NCBI GenBank assembly: GCA_964383665.1
Contig: CAYLHO010000003.1
Coordinates: 62,001 to 126,000, forward strand
Reading direction: 5' to 3'
Source of the DNA: UMGS687 sp964383665
Lineage (GTDB): Bacteria; Bacillota; Clostridia; Christensenellales; UBA1242
DNA length: 64,000 nucleotides
The position numbers and the translations under genes were made by a program. Shown here piece after piece: positions 25,678 through 34,521 of the stretch (positions are counted from its first letter, which is position 1; each line of letters begins with the position of its first letter). The notes under the pieces are model-generated. The model saw only the letters and a program-made list of their open reading frames with translations, searched no databases and was not told the DNA's origin.

Positions 25678-27533
25678 TGGAAAAAGAATTTGATAGTGTT
25701 GTTATTGGTGCAGGGCATGCGGGCTGCGAAGCAGCTCTTTCTCTAGCGCGCCTTGGCAAAAAGGTTTTGTTAACTTGCCTTAATTTGGATTCGGTTGCGT
25801 TTCTTGCTTGCAATCCATCAATTGGCGGAACGGCAAAAGGCCACTTGGTTTGCGAAATTGATGCTCTCGGCGGCGAAATGGGGGTTAATGCCGATGAAAC
25901 TGCAATTCAAATTAGAATGTTGAACGAGGGAAAAGGCCCAGCCGTCCACAGCCTTCGCGCGCAAGTTGATAAAATTAATTACCACGCAAGAATGAAAAAA
26001 GTTTTGGAAGAAAGTCCGAATATTTATCTAAAACAAGCCGAAATTGTTGAAATTTTAGCAAAAAACAACAAAATTTGCGGAGTTCGAACCGCTTTAGGCG
26101 AAATTTTTAAATGCAAAACTGTTGTTGTTGCAACTGGAGTTTATCTTAAAAGCAGAATTATAATTGGCGAATTCACGCAAAATGTTGGGCCAAATGGCTT
26201 TGCAAGCGCAAACGGTCTTACTCAAAGTTTGATTGACCTTGGAATAACAATTCGTCGCTTCAAAACTGGAACCCCGGCAAGAATTAATGGAAGAACAATT
26301 GATTTTTCAGCCCTTGAAAAACAAGCTGGCGAGGAAAACATCGGTTTTTCTAACATGTCAACAAACACAACAAAGAATGTTGCATATTGCTATGAAACTT
26401 TCACAAATGAGAAAACTCATGAGATAATTCGAAATAATTTGGACAGAGCGCCAATGTTCAGCGGAACAATTGTTGGCGTTGGTCCAAGATATTGCCCTTC
26501 AATTGAGGACAAAATTGTTCGTTTCCCAAACAGGGAACGACACCAGATTTTTTTAGAGCCCGAAGCGCTTTCAACAAATGAAATTTATGTTCAAGGCGTA
26601 AGCACTTCCCTTCCTGCTGATGTTCAAAATGAACTTTATGCAAGCATAAAAGGGCTTGAAAATGCCGAAATAATGAGGAACGCTTATGCAATTGAATATG
26701 ATTGCATCGACAGTCTTGAACTTAAACCATCTCTTGAAAGTAAAAAAATTGATGGGCTTTTCTTTGCTGGACAAGTTAACGGAACAAGCGGGTATGAGGA
26801 AGCGGCTGCTCAAGGATTGATTGCTGGGATTAATGCAAATCAAAAAATGGATGAAAAAGAGTCGTTAATCTTAAAACGCAACGAGGCGTATATTGGAGTT
26901 TTGATTGATGACCTTGTAACAAAAGGAACAAATGAACCATACAGAATGATGACAAGCCGTGCGGAGTTTCGCCTTGTTTTAAGACAGGATAATGCCGATC
27001 AAAGGCTAACTCCAATTGGGAAAGAGCTTGGAATTGTTTCAGATGAAAAATGGAAAAAATTTGAGAAAAAACAAGAAAAATTGCAAAAAATGCGCGAAAA
27101 ATTGAATAAATTAATAAAATTAGACGAAAAATTAATTAATTTCTTAAAAATTAATAATGAAAGCGTTCCTGTTAATTCAATGAAGGCGGTTGAAATTTTA
27201 AAGAGAAATAATATTGATATTTTTAAATTAAATTCCGAATTTAATTTATTTGAAGATGATGAAAAAGCCCTTATGGAAACCCTTAATGTTGAAATAAAAT
27301 ATGAGGGATACATTAAACAACAAAATGACGAAATTGAAAAATTAAAGATGCAAGAAAAAACCGCTCTCCCAGTAAATTTCGATTACACACAAATTAAAGG
27401 GCTTCGAATTGAGGCAATTCAAAAACTCAATAAAATTCAACCAGAGACGCTTGGGCAAGCTTCAAGAATTTCTGGTGTTTCCCCTGCAGATATAACAGTT
27501 CTTTCAATTTATTTAAAGGCGAAAAAAAGATGA
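25677..27533 (+). CDS. mnmG: tRNA uridine-5-carboxymethylaminomethyl synthesis enzyme MnmG
   Basis: The 618-aa FAD protein (GidA) has the dinucleotide fold VIGAGHAGCEAALSLARLG at the N-terminus, then CNPSIGGTAKGHLVCEIDALGG, the catalytic-Cys region, and the second signature GQVNGTSGYEEAAAQGL near residue 365. The C-terminal helical domain binds MnmE and tRNA. It overlaps rsmG by 4 nt (ATGA). Base composition falls sharply near the 3' end into AAA/AAT/TTA-rich codons, shared with the start of rsmG. Confidence 0.98.
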   Translation: MEKEFDSVVIGAGHAGCEAALSLARLGKKVLLTCLNLDSVAFLACNPSIGGTAKGHLVCEIDALGGEMGVNADETAIQIRMLNEGKGPAVHSLRAQVDKINYHARMKKVLEESPNIYLKQAEIVEILAKNNKICGVRTALGEIFKCKTVVVATGVYLKSRIIIGEFTQNVGPNGFASANGLTQSLIDLGITIRRFKTGTPARINGRTIDFSALEKQAGEENIGFSNMSTNTTKNVAYCYETFTNEKTHEIIRNNLDRAPMFSGTIVGVGPRYCPSIEDKIVRFPNRERHQIFLEPEALSTNEIYVQGVSTSLPADVQNELYASIKGLENAEIMRNAYAIEYDCIDSLELKPSLESKKIDGLFFAGQVNGTSGYEEAAAQGLIAGINANQKMDEKESLILKRNEAYIGVLIDDLVTKGTNEPYRMMTSRAEFRLVLRQDNADQRLTPIGKELGIVSDEKWKKFEKKQEKLQKMREKLNKLIKLDEKLINFLKINNESVPVNSMKAVEILKRNNIDIFKLNSEFNLFEDDEKALMETLNVEIKYEGYIKQQNDEIEKLKMQEKTALPVNFDYTQIKGLRIEAIQKLNKIQPETLGQASRISGVSPADITVLSIYLKAKKR

Positions 27534-28231
27534 AAAATATTTTAAATAAATTATTTAACGAAAAAAATATTGAAATAAATCAAGAAAAAATCGATAAATT
27601 TGACGAATTTTTTAATTTTTTAATAAAAATTAATGAAAAAATGAATTTAACTCGAATTATTTCGCCGGAAGACGCTGCAAAAAAACACTTTCTGGATTCA
27701 ATTTCTGCTGCTAAATTTATTCCGGAAAACGCAAAAGTTATTGATGTCGGTGCGGGAGGCGGATTCCCATCAATCCCATTAAAAATTTATCGACCAGACA
27801 TTAAATTAATGATGATCGACAGTGTTGGGAAAAAGGTTGATTTTCTTAACGAAAGTGTTAAACTGCTCTCACTTAATGATTCCAACGCGATTCACGTTCG
27901 TGCGGAAGATTTTGCAAAAGAAAAAGAAGTTAGGGAAAGCTTTGATGTTTGTGTTTCCAGGGCGGTTGCAAATTTAAGCACGCTTCTTGAATATTGTCTT
28001 CCATTTGTTAAAGTTGGCGGACTTTTTATTGCATATAAAGGAGAGAATGCGTTGATTGAACTTGAAGAAGCGAAAAATGCAATTTCAATTCTTGGAGCAA
28101 AACTTGAAAACGATTTTGAATATTCAGTTATTGAAGACGTGAAAAATCACCTGCTCGTTTTTAGAAAAATTAGGCGCACGTCAAATCAATTCCCACGGCG
28201 CAACAATTTACCCCGAAAACAACCTTTATAA
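27530..28231 (+). CDS. rsmG: 16S rRNA (guanine-527-N7)-methyltransferase
   Basis: The 233-aa SAM methyltransferase (GidB) methylates N7 of G527. Visible: KMNLTRI near 38, KHFLDS, the SAM loop VGAGGGFPSIPL, and SRAVANLSTLLEYCLP. The C-terminal PRRNNLPRKQPL end matches the family. It is the last gene of the mnmE-mnmG-rsmG operon. Confidence 0.97.
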   Translation: MKNILNKLFNEKNIEINQEKIDKFDEFFNFLIKINEKMNLTRIISPEDAAKKHFLDSISAAKFIPENAKVIDVGAGGGFPSIPLKIYRPDIKLMMIDSVGKKVDFLNESVKLLSLNDSNAIHVRAEDFAKEKEVRESFDVCVSRAVANLSTLLEYCLPFVKVGGLFIAYKGENALIELEEAKNAISILGAKLENDFEYSVIEDVKNHLLVFRKIRRTSNQFPRRNNLPRKQPL

Positions 28232-28234
28232 AAC

Positions 28235-28268
28235 AAAAATGCAATTTAATTATTGCGTTTTTTTTATT
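28235..28268 (+). terminator. Terminator of the mnmE operon
   Basis: AAAAATGCAAT pairs with ATTGCGTTTTT (one G-T pair) and is followed by T-rich sequence. It overlaps the parA -35. Confidence 0.65.
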
Positions 28269-28281
28269 AATATTGTATTAT
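28253..28281 (+). promoter_or_regulatory. parA-parB promoter
   Basis: TTGCGT, 17-bp spacer, TATTAT, followed by AAGGAGG 7 nt before the parA ATG. Confidence 0.6.
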
Positions 28282-28310
28282 ATTAGTACTTATAATATAA
28301 GGAGGTATAT

Positions 28311-29129
28311 ATGGGAAAAATCATTGCTTTTGCCAATCAAAAAGGTGGAGTTGGAAAAACAACAACATGTGTTAATGTTGCTTCATATTTGGCAGCGATG
28401 GGAAAGAATGTTCTCTTAATCGACATGGATCCGCAGGGAAATGCAACGAGCGGGGTTGGGATTGAGAAAACGGGCTCAACAAAAACGATATATAACGTCA
28501 TAGACGGAGATGCGATTGTTGATGAGGTCATTGTTCCAACAGTTGTTGGAAACTTGGATTTCATTCCTGCAACGGTTGATCTTGCTGGAGCGGAAATTGA
28601 TCTTGTTCAGCTTCCAAATAGAGAAAACATAATTAAAAACAGACTTGCGCGAGTTAAAAATAAGTATGATTACATATTTATCGACTGCCCTCCTTCGCTT
28701 GGACTCTTAACTGTTAATGCGTTAACGTGTTGCGATTCAATTGTAATCCCTATTCAATGCGAATTCTATGCTCTTGAGGGATTAACACAGCTTATGAACA
28801 CAATTAAACTTGTTAAAAAGCATTTGAATCCGAGGCTAGATATTGAAGGTGTTGTTTTAACAATGAAAGATTCGCGAAGCAACCTTATAACTCAAGTTGG
28901 AAACGAAATTAAAACATTCTTTGGTAAAAAGGTTTTTGAAACAGCAATTCCAAGGAATATTCGCTTGGCCGAAGCTCCAAGCCATGGCACGCCAATTGGT
29001 GTTTACGACTCTTCTTCAAAGGGTGCAAAGGCATATTTGGCTCTTGCAGAAGAAATTTTGCAAAGAAATAACGATAAATATGAAAAAATTTCAACAAAGA
29101 TAAAAGTTGAAGACGGAGGTAATGAATGA
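28311..29129 (+). CDS. parA: Chromosome partitioning ATPase ParA/Soj
   Basis: The 272-aa Walker-type ATPase has KGGVGKTT (deviant Walker A) at residues 11-18, DMDPQGNA, and DCPPSLGLL. With ParB and parS it moves newly copied origins and, in Bacillota, regulates DnaA. Strong ribosome binding site AAGGAGG. It overlaps parB by 4 nt (ATGA). Confidence 0.97.
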   Translation: MGKIIAFANQKGGVGKTTTCVNVASYLAAMGKNVLLIDMDPQGNATSGVGIEKTGSTKTIYNVIDGDAIVDEVIVPTVVGNLDFIPATVDLAGAEIDLVQLPNRENIIKNRLARVKNKYDYIFIDCPPSLGLLTVNALTCCDSIVIPIQCEFYALEGLTQLMNTIKLVKKHLNPRLDIEGVVLTMKDSRSNLITQVGNEIKTFFGKKVFETAIPRNIRLAEAPSHGTPIGVYDSSSKGAKAYLALAEEILQRNNDKYEKISTKIKVEDGGNE

Positions 29130-30052
29130 TAAAGAAAGGACTTGGCAAAGGTCTTAATGCTCTTCTTTCAATATATGATGAGGAAGAACAAGAGGAAAAT
29201 GTTTCACGTGAAACAAATAACACTTCAAATGGAATTGAGGGGATTGATATCTCGCTTATCTATGCGAACCCAAATCAACCAAGAAAGACGTTTGATGAAA
29301 CCGCTTTAAAAGAACTTGCAACATCAATTAAAACCCATGGAATTATTCAACCGATTGTTTTAAACAGAGCAGAAGATGGTAAATTTATGATTATTGCTGG
29401 AGAACGTAGGTGGCGCGCGGCGAAAATGGCTGGTTTAGAGCAAGTTCCGGCATTTGTTAGAAATTACACCCCAAAGCAAGTTAAAGAAATTTCGATTATT
29501 GAAAACTTGCAAAGGGAGGACTTAAATCCAATTGAGGCAGCAAGAGCAATTAAACAACTTATGGATGAATACGATTTAACTCAAGAGGCTGTTGCGGACA
29601 GAATTGGCAAAAGTCGCCCAGCAATTGCAAACACATTAAGATTGTTAAGCCTTCCAATGGACGTTATTGAGCTTATAGAGAAAAATAAACTTTCGGCAGG
29701 CCATGCGAGATGCCTTGTGTCACTTAATTCGCCAATTGAACAAACAAAAGTTGCGCAGGCAGCAGTTAATAAAAAATTGTCCGTTAGAGAAATGGAAAAA
29801 CTTGTTAAAAACCTGTTAAATCCGGTTAAAGAACGTCCAAAAGCAGAGCAAAGTCTTGAACTCAGAGGTATGATTGAGGAAATGCAAAGAACATTTGCAA
29901 CAAAAGTATCTGCAATTGGGAATGACAATAAGGGAAGAATCTATATCGACTATTACAGCAAGGACGATTTGGACAGAATTGCCGATTTAATTCAGCTTAT
30001 AAACAAGAAAACCCTTACATTGAAAGATTTATCTTTAATTAACAAAAAATAG
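29126..30052 (+). CDS. parB: Chromosome partitioning protein ParB/Spo0J
   Basis: The 308-aa protein is a CTPase clamp that loads at parS. Features in order: KKGLGKGLNALLS N-terminal ParA-stimulating peptide, the ParB/Srx domain with PNQPRK and GERRWRAAKMAG near residues 91-102, a helix-turn-helix (LTQEAVADRIGKSRPAIANTLRLL), and a C-terminal dimerisation domain. One parS lies inside its own coding sequence and another overlaps its stop codon. Confidence 0.97.
   Translation: MIKKGLGKGLNALLSIYDEEEQEENVSRETNNTSNGIEGIDISLIYANPNQPRKTFDETALKELATSIKTHGIIQPIVLNRAEDGKFMIIAGERRWRAAKMAGLEQVPAFVRNYTPKQVKEISIIENLQREDLNPIEAARAIKQLMDEYDLTQEAVADRIGKSRPAIANTLRLLSLPMDVIELIEKNKLSAGHARCLVSLNSPIEQTKVAQAAVNKKLSVREMEKLVKNLLNPVKERPKAEQSLELRGMIEEMQRTFATKVSAIGNDNKGRIYIDYYSKDDLDRIADLIQLINKKTLTLKDLSLINKK
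29200..29215. other. parS site 1 (inside parB)
   Basis: TGTTTCACGTGAAACA is the exact 16-bp parS consensus; it encodes part of NVSRETN near residue 27 of ParB. Confidence 0.97.
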
Positions 30053-30067
30053 TTTCACGTGAAACAT
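30052..30067. other. parS site 2 (at the parB stop)
   Basis: GTTTCACGTGAAAC core, 14 of 14 palindromic, beginning on the last base of the parB TAG. About 850 bp from site 1. Confidence 0.95.
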
Positions 30068-30250
30068 TTTTTGAAAAATCTTTGACGAGAGCGATTTTTG
30101 GACAAATGGATAATTAATCAAATTGTTTTGCAAAAATCGATTAGGATTAAGATTTTTAGACACATATTTTGAGATAAAATGATGGTGTTTTTTATAAAAT
30201 ATGTTAGAATAATAAGGCAAATTTTAGTAAATATATTATAAGGAGTAATA

Positions 30251-32644
30251 ATGAAAAAGACAAAACCAAACTATGGAAAAATCATCTGGATAACACTTTT
30301 AGTTGTGTTGCTTGGTCTTTTAATATATTCAGCATTCGGAAGTGGAGATTCTTACGGAACGAAAATTGGCGTAAGCGAACTTGAAACAATGATTGATGAA
30401 GATAAAGTTGCAAGCGTATATTTTTACAATGGTGTTTACAGAATAAGAAAAGTTGATTCAGAAATACAAGAAGATAGATTTCCAAGCGAATCAGACTTTT
30501 ATTGCGAAGTTGCAACAACCGCATCTGTTGAATCAATTAAAGCAAAATGTGAAGCAAAGAATATTGCATACGATGAAGAACCTACGAGAGAATCTGTTCT
30601 TTCGCAAATTATGCCATACATCAGCTTGGCAATCATTTTAATTATTGGATATTTCTTGTTGAGAGCTGTTGTTAAAGGTAACGCAGGAACAATGGGCTTT
30701 GGAAAAAGCAAGGCGCGCGCAAATGACAATATAAAGGTTAGATTCAATGATGTTGCCGGCGCAGACGAGGAAAAAGCAGAACTTCAAGAAGTTGTTGAGT
30801 TTTTGAAAAATCCACAAAAGTTCACTGAACTTGGAGCGAGAATTCCAAAAGGAGTTCTTTTGGTTGGCCCTCCAGGAACTGGTAAAACATTATTGGCAAA
30901 GGCTGTTGCAGGCGAAAGCAACGTCCCATTCCTTTCAATAAGTGGATCGGATTTTGTTGAAATGTTTGTTGGTGTTGGGGCATCAAGGGTTAGAGATTTA
31001 TTTGAACAAGCAAAGAAATCGAGACCATGTATTATATTTATTGATGAAATTGATGCAGTTGGACGTCAACGCGGAACAGGGCTTGGCGGAGGAAACGATG
31101 AAAGAGAGCAAACTCTCAACCAACTTCTTGTTGAAATGGACGGGTTTGAAGCTAACGACGGAATAATTGTTCTTGCAGCAACAAACCGAAGCGACGTTTT
31201 AGATCCCGCATTGCTTCGTCCGGGACGTTTCGATCGACAAATTTACGTTCATGTTCCAGATGTTAAAGGGCGTGAGGCAATTATAAAGATCCATGCAAAA
31301 AACAAGCCAATTGACGATGAAGTTGATTTTCAAACTTTGGCAAGAATAACAAGCGGTTTCACAGGGGCAGACATCGAAAATATGCTTAACGAAGCAGCAA
31401 TTCTTGCAGCAAGAGCAAATAGGCCAAAAATTATAATGTCAGATTTAACAGAAGGAATAAATAAGGTTATTATGGGACCTCAAAAGAAAAGCCTTCTTGT
31501 TACTGAACGTGATAAAAAGATTACAACATATCACGAATCTGGACACGCAATTCTTGGAAAAATTTTGGAAAATTGCGATGAGGTTCAAGAGGTTTCAATA
31601 ATTCCTCGTGGCAATGCAGCAGGTTACACAATGAGCCGACCAAGCGAGGACGATAACCATGTAACCTACAGAAAATTGCTTGACCAAATTTCAATGACAA
31701 TGGGCGGAAGAATTGCGGAGGAAATTGTGTTTGGCGATATTTCAACTGGGGCGCAAAACGATATTCAACAAGCAACAGAACTCGCAAGAAGAATGGTTAC
31801 AGAATGGGGAATGAGCAAATCACTTGGATTTGTTGGATATGACACATCAACTCAACCTTTCCTTGGAAGAGATTATCAAAGTCAATCCAAATACAGCGAG
31901 AAAACTGCAGCAACAATTGACGAAGAAATTCGTGCAATTTTGAAATCATGTTACGATAAGGCAACTAAAATTTTAAAAGAAAACAGAATTCTTATGGATC
32001 GAATGTCAGATCTTCTAATTTTGAAAGAAACAATATATAAAGAAGAAGTTGACATGATTATGTCCGGGAAAACAGTTGATGAAATTGTTGCTGAAATGGA
32101 TAAGAAAGCAGCAGAAAGGAAAGAAAAAGAAAAGAAATATCGTGCTGATGGGGAACTTAACAAGAAGGTTCGCGAGATGGACGAGAAACTTAAAACAGCC
32201 GAAATGCTTCTTAAAGCGGGAGTAATTCTTCAGGATGAATTTAATGAACTTAAAGCTGCAAGAGACGCTCTTAATACAAAGCTTGTTGGGTCAGATGAAG
32301 TTAAAGATGAAACCAAAGAAAAAGTTGGACTTCAAGTTGTTGAAGCTGAAAAAGCTGAAGAAAAGGTTGAAAAAGAAATAACAGAAGAAAAACCTAAAAA
32401 AACAACAAAAAAAAGCGTAAAAACTGAAGTCGAATCTGTTCAAGAGATTAAGGAAGATGAAAACATAAAACCAATTGAAGAGAAGAAAGAAGAAGTTTCA
32501 GCGATAACTGAAGAAAATAAAGAAGAACCAAAAACTGAATCAAGTGAGGAAAATAAAACTTCAGAGTCAACTGCTAAACAAGTTATAAGAAAAATGCGCG
32601 GCGAGAAAGTTGATAAAAAAGCATCGAAAAAAGATGACGAATAA
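30251..32644 (+). CDS. ftsH: ATP-dependent zinc metalloprotease FtsH
   Basis: The 797-aa protease degrades membrane and regulatory proteins. Membrane helices at about 9-29 and 118-138 flank an outside domain; the AAA+ module has GPPGTGKT and FIDEIDAVG with the second region of homology, and zinc-binding HESGH lies near residue 430. FtsH is usually about 610-680 aa. Here about 120 extra C-terminal residues are a Lys/Glu-rich, likely disordered tail (VEKEITEEKPKKTTKKSV type) like the one on S2. AAGGAG precedes the ATG; an extended -10 (TGTTAGAAT, ending at 30210) is the likely promoter. Confidence 0.97.
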   Translation: MKKTKPNYGKIIWITLLVVLLGLLIYSAFGSGDSYGTKIGVSELETMIDEDKVASVYFYNGVYRIRKVDSEIQEDRFPSESDFYCEVATTASVESIKAKCEAKNIAYDEEPTRESVLSQIMPYISLAIILIIGYFLLRAVVKGNAGTMGFGKSKARANDNIKVRFNDVAGADEEKAELQEVVEFLKNPQKFTELGARIPKGVLLVGPPGTGKTLLAKAVAGESNVPFLSISGSDFVEMFVGVGASRVRDLFEQAKKSRPCIIFIDEIDAVGRQRGTGLGGGNDEREQTLNQLLVEMDGFEANDGIIVLAATNRSDVLDPALLRPGRFDRQIYVHVPDVKGREAIIKIHAKNKPIDDEVDFQTLARITSGFTGADIENMLNEAAILAARANRPKIIMSDLTEGINKVIMGPQKKSLLVTERDKKITTYHESGHAILGKILENCDEVQEVSIIPRGNAAGYTMSRPSEDDNHVTYRKLLDQISMTMGGRIAEEIVFGDISTGAQNDIQQATELARRMVTEWGMSKSLGFVGYDTSTQPFLGRDYQSQSKYSEKTAATIDEEIRAILKSCYDKATKILKENRILMDRMSDLLILKETIYKEEVDMIMSGKTVDEIVAEMDKKAAERKEKEKKYRADGELNKKVREMDEKLKTAEMLLKAGVILQDEFNELKAARDALNTKLVGSDEVKDETKEKVGLQVVEAEKAEEKVEKEITEEKPKKTTKKSVKTEVESVQEIKEDENIKPIEEKKEEVSAITEENKEEPKTESSEENKTSESTAKQVIRKMRGEKVDKKASKKDDE

Positions 32645-32670
32645 AAAAAGAGCAAAATTGCTCTTTTTTT
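32643..32670. terminator. Bidirectional terminator after ftsH
   Basis: Perfect inverted repeat (AAAAAAAGAGCAA / TTGCTCTTTTTTT) between converging ftsH and the fibre-like gene. Confidence 0.85.
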
Positions 32671-34105
32671 ATTTGCTGTTATATTTCCATTCTTCTTTTT
32701 TAATAAAATAATCGTTATATTTTCCCTCAAAGTATTCTGTTGTTGCAGGAGTTATGTAAACTTTGTTCTCAAGAGTGTATTCATCGGTTGCAACATCGTA
32801 GAACAAGGTGCGTTTGTAAAGATTTCTTTTGAAAGTGTAGTAAACATTAATTGAACGGTTCTTTTGAGAAAATGCGTTAACTTGGTGTCCCTTTCCAATG
32901 TAAATCATTTTTGATGACTCAACGCCTGGGAAAAAATATATTTCAGCATTTGTTGTGATAAAGAAATAGTTGTTTTTGAATCTTGTTACGGAATTTTGCC
33001 ATTCTTTTCCGATAACAGTTGAGCAGTCGCAACATTTCATGTCCAAATAATTTGAATTATATTTAAACCTTGAGGATAGGTATGCCGCACCGCTGTCGTT
33101 TGGATCGGAGTGGACTGGCCAACAGTTAAAATTGTCAATTGCGCAATAAGTGAAAAGTTTAAAACCGGTTCTAACTTTGTTTGTTGGCGGACCAACAGAA
33201 ACAATTGAACCAAGAGTTCCAGGATTTGTTAAATATAACCCATCTTCGGGGTTGTTTTTTCCTTCCAATGTTGCAGGGTTTGAATCGGTGCAAAATGAGA
33301 ACTGCCCTGGGTCGTCATTGTCGATAACATATTGTATTTTTGAACTGTCGGATTTGCAATTTGGAATGTATGTGAAATTGAATGGCTCAAGAATGCCAAT
33401 GTAATATGAGTTGTTTCCGGGAATAACGTTTTCAACTTTTGAGTAACCAGTGTTTAAATTTTCCGAGAAATTTTGGGTGTACATTTTTTTGTAGTAGCAA
33501 CCATCGATTGTGTTTTTTGTCAAGTAGAAAAAATTTTGTGTTGGGAATATCTTAAAGTCAATTTTTCGATTTAAAATTTCAACATCTGCTCCGTAAACTC
33601 TAACTTCAAAATAATCAATTCCTCCGTAACCAATGCTAACGCTTGTTGAGTCGGTGTCGGTTCTTAAGCGGAAATGGTAGTTGTCTTGTGTTGAAACAAA
33701 GGTTCTTTCTGTTTCAATAATTTCGGAAATTTCGCCGTCAATCGAGTTATATTCTTTAACAAAATTTATGGCTGCATTTGGTGCACTATATTGATCCCAA
33801 ACAACCTTAAATGTTCCGTTAACCGACCCGTTTCCTTTGAAATGAACCTTTGCACGAACGCAAATTCGCGTTAAAAAATTCTTCTTGCAAGTTAGATAGA
33901 TTGGCTCGGTTATAACACTGTCGCGCGCTTTTCGTTTGCAAGGGTATATATATTCGTCGTAATCGCTGTATGATGAGTTTTCAATAAGTTGGTTAACAAC
34001 TTGGTCCATGTCGCTTATTGCATAAACGTTTGTTTGAATTTTTTTTGCAAGAGAGTTAACCCTTTTTTCAAGTTCTTCGAGTTTAATTTTTTGTATGTCG
34101 TCCAT
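32669..34105 (-). CDS. Coiled-coil plus beta-rich protein, fibre-like
   Basis: The 478-aa protein starts with a coiled coil (IQKIKLEELEKRVNSLAKKIQ, about 4-24) and continues as a beta-rich chain full of Tyr, Asn, Ser and Phe. It looks like a trimeric fibre or tail-type protein, but no known receptor-binding or phage domain is recognised and no phage genes are near. No signal peptide or membrane helix is seen. Ten or so cysteines are scattered, including CCDC near residue 375. ATG 34105 has AAAGGAG 8 nt upstream; a TTG 45 nt earlier gives no better N-terminus. Function unknown. Confidence 0.6.
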   Translation of the reverse strand: MDDIQKIKLEELEKRVNSLAKKIQTNVYAISDMDQVVNQLIENSSYSDYDEYIYPCKRKARDSVITEPIYLTCKKNFLTRICVRAKVHFKGNGSVNGTFKVVWDQYSAPNAAINFVKEYNSIDGEISEIIETERTFVSTQDNYHFRLRTDTDSTSVSIGYGGIDYFEVRVYGADVEILNRKIDFKIFPTQNFFYLTKNTIDGCYYKKMYTQNFSENLNTGYSKVENVIPGNNSYYIGILEPFNFTYIPNCKSDSSKIQYVIDNDDPGQFSFCTDSNPATLEGKNNPEDGLYLTNPGTLGSIVSVGPPTNKVRTGFKLFTYCAIDNFNCWPVHSDPNDSGAAYLSSRFKYNSNYLDMKCCDCSTVIGKEWQNSVTRFKNNYFFITTNAEIYFFPGVESSKMIYIGKGHQVNAFSQKNRSINVYYTFKRNLYKRTLFYDVATDEYTLENKVYITPATTEYFEGKYNDYFIKKEEWKYNSK

Positions 34106-34127
34106 GTTGTAATCTCCTTTAGGTTGA

Positions 34128-34157
34128 ATTATAGATTGACAGAAAGTCACTTTTCAA
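34128..34157 (-). promoter_or_regulatory. Promoter of the fibre-like gene
   Basis: Minus strand TTGAAA, 18-bp spacer, TATAAT. A plus-strand TTGACA at 34136-34141 overlaps it and may serve the DUF378 gene, though no good -10 follows. Confidence 0.65.
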
Positions 34158-34205
34158 CAAACTGTGCCAAAGAATAATAATTGCGAAAATGAAAAAAATA
34201 AGGAT

Positions 34206-34496
34206 ATGATAACTTTCATATCCTTTTTGATTGTGCTTTTTGGAAGTGTGAATTGGCTTAGCATTGGAATGCTTCAATATGACATCATCGCAGGTTTTTT
34301 TGGAACTCAATCAAACATATTTAGCCGAATAATTTACATTCTTTTTGGATTTGCTGCAATTTGGCTTGTTATTTCTGCAATACGGCAAAAAGGCAAGATT
34401 AATATTGTTAAGGACAGGCTTAACACAAAAAAACTTGAAGAAAAAGAAGATGAACTTGCCGAAAAAATTGGTCAAAAGCCAAACCCAAACGATTAA
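34206..34496 (+). CDS. DUF378 membrane protein
   Basis: The 96-aa product has two membrane helices and the DUF378 pattern: ITFISFLIVLFGSVNWLSIG, YDIIAGFFG, SRIIYILFGFAAIWLV. The C-terminal 30 residues are charged. Function of the family is unknown. ATG 34206 begins the domain, but its AAGGA is too close (1-2 nt); GTG 34164 would add 14 polar residues and cannot be excluded. Confidence 0.75.
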   Translation: MITFISFLIVLFGSVNWLSIGMLQYDIIAGFFGTQSNIFSRIIYILFGFAAIWLVISAIRQKGKINIVKDRLNTKKLEEKEDELAEKIGQKPNPND

Positions 34497-34521
34497 AAAA
34501 AAGTGCTTTCGCACTTTTTTT
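34495..34521. terminator. Bidirectional terminator between DUF378 gene and dnaE
   Basis: Stem AAAAAAGTGC / GCACTTTTTT with a TTTC loop; serves both converging genes. Confidence 0.85.
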
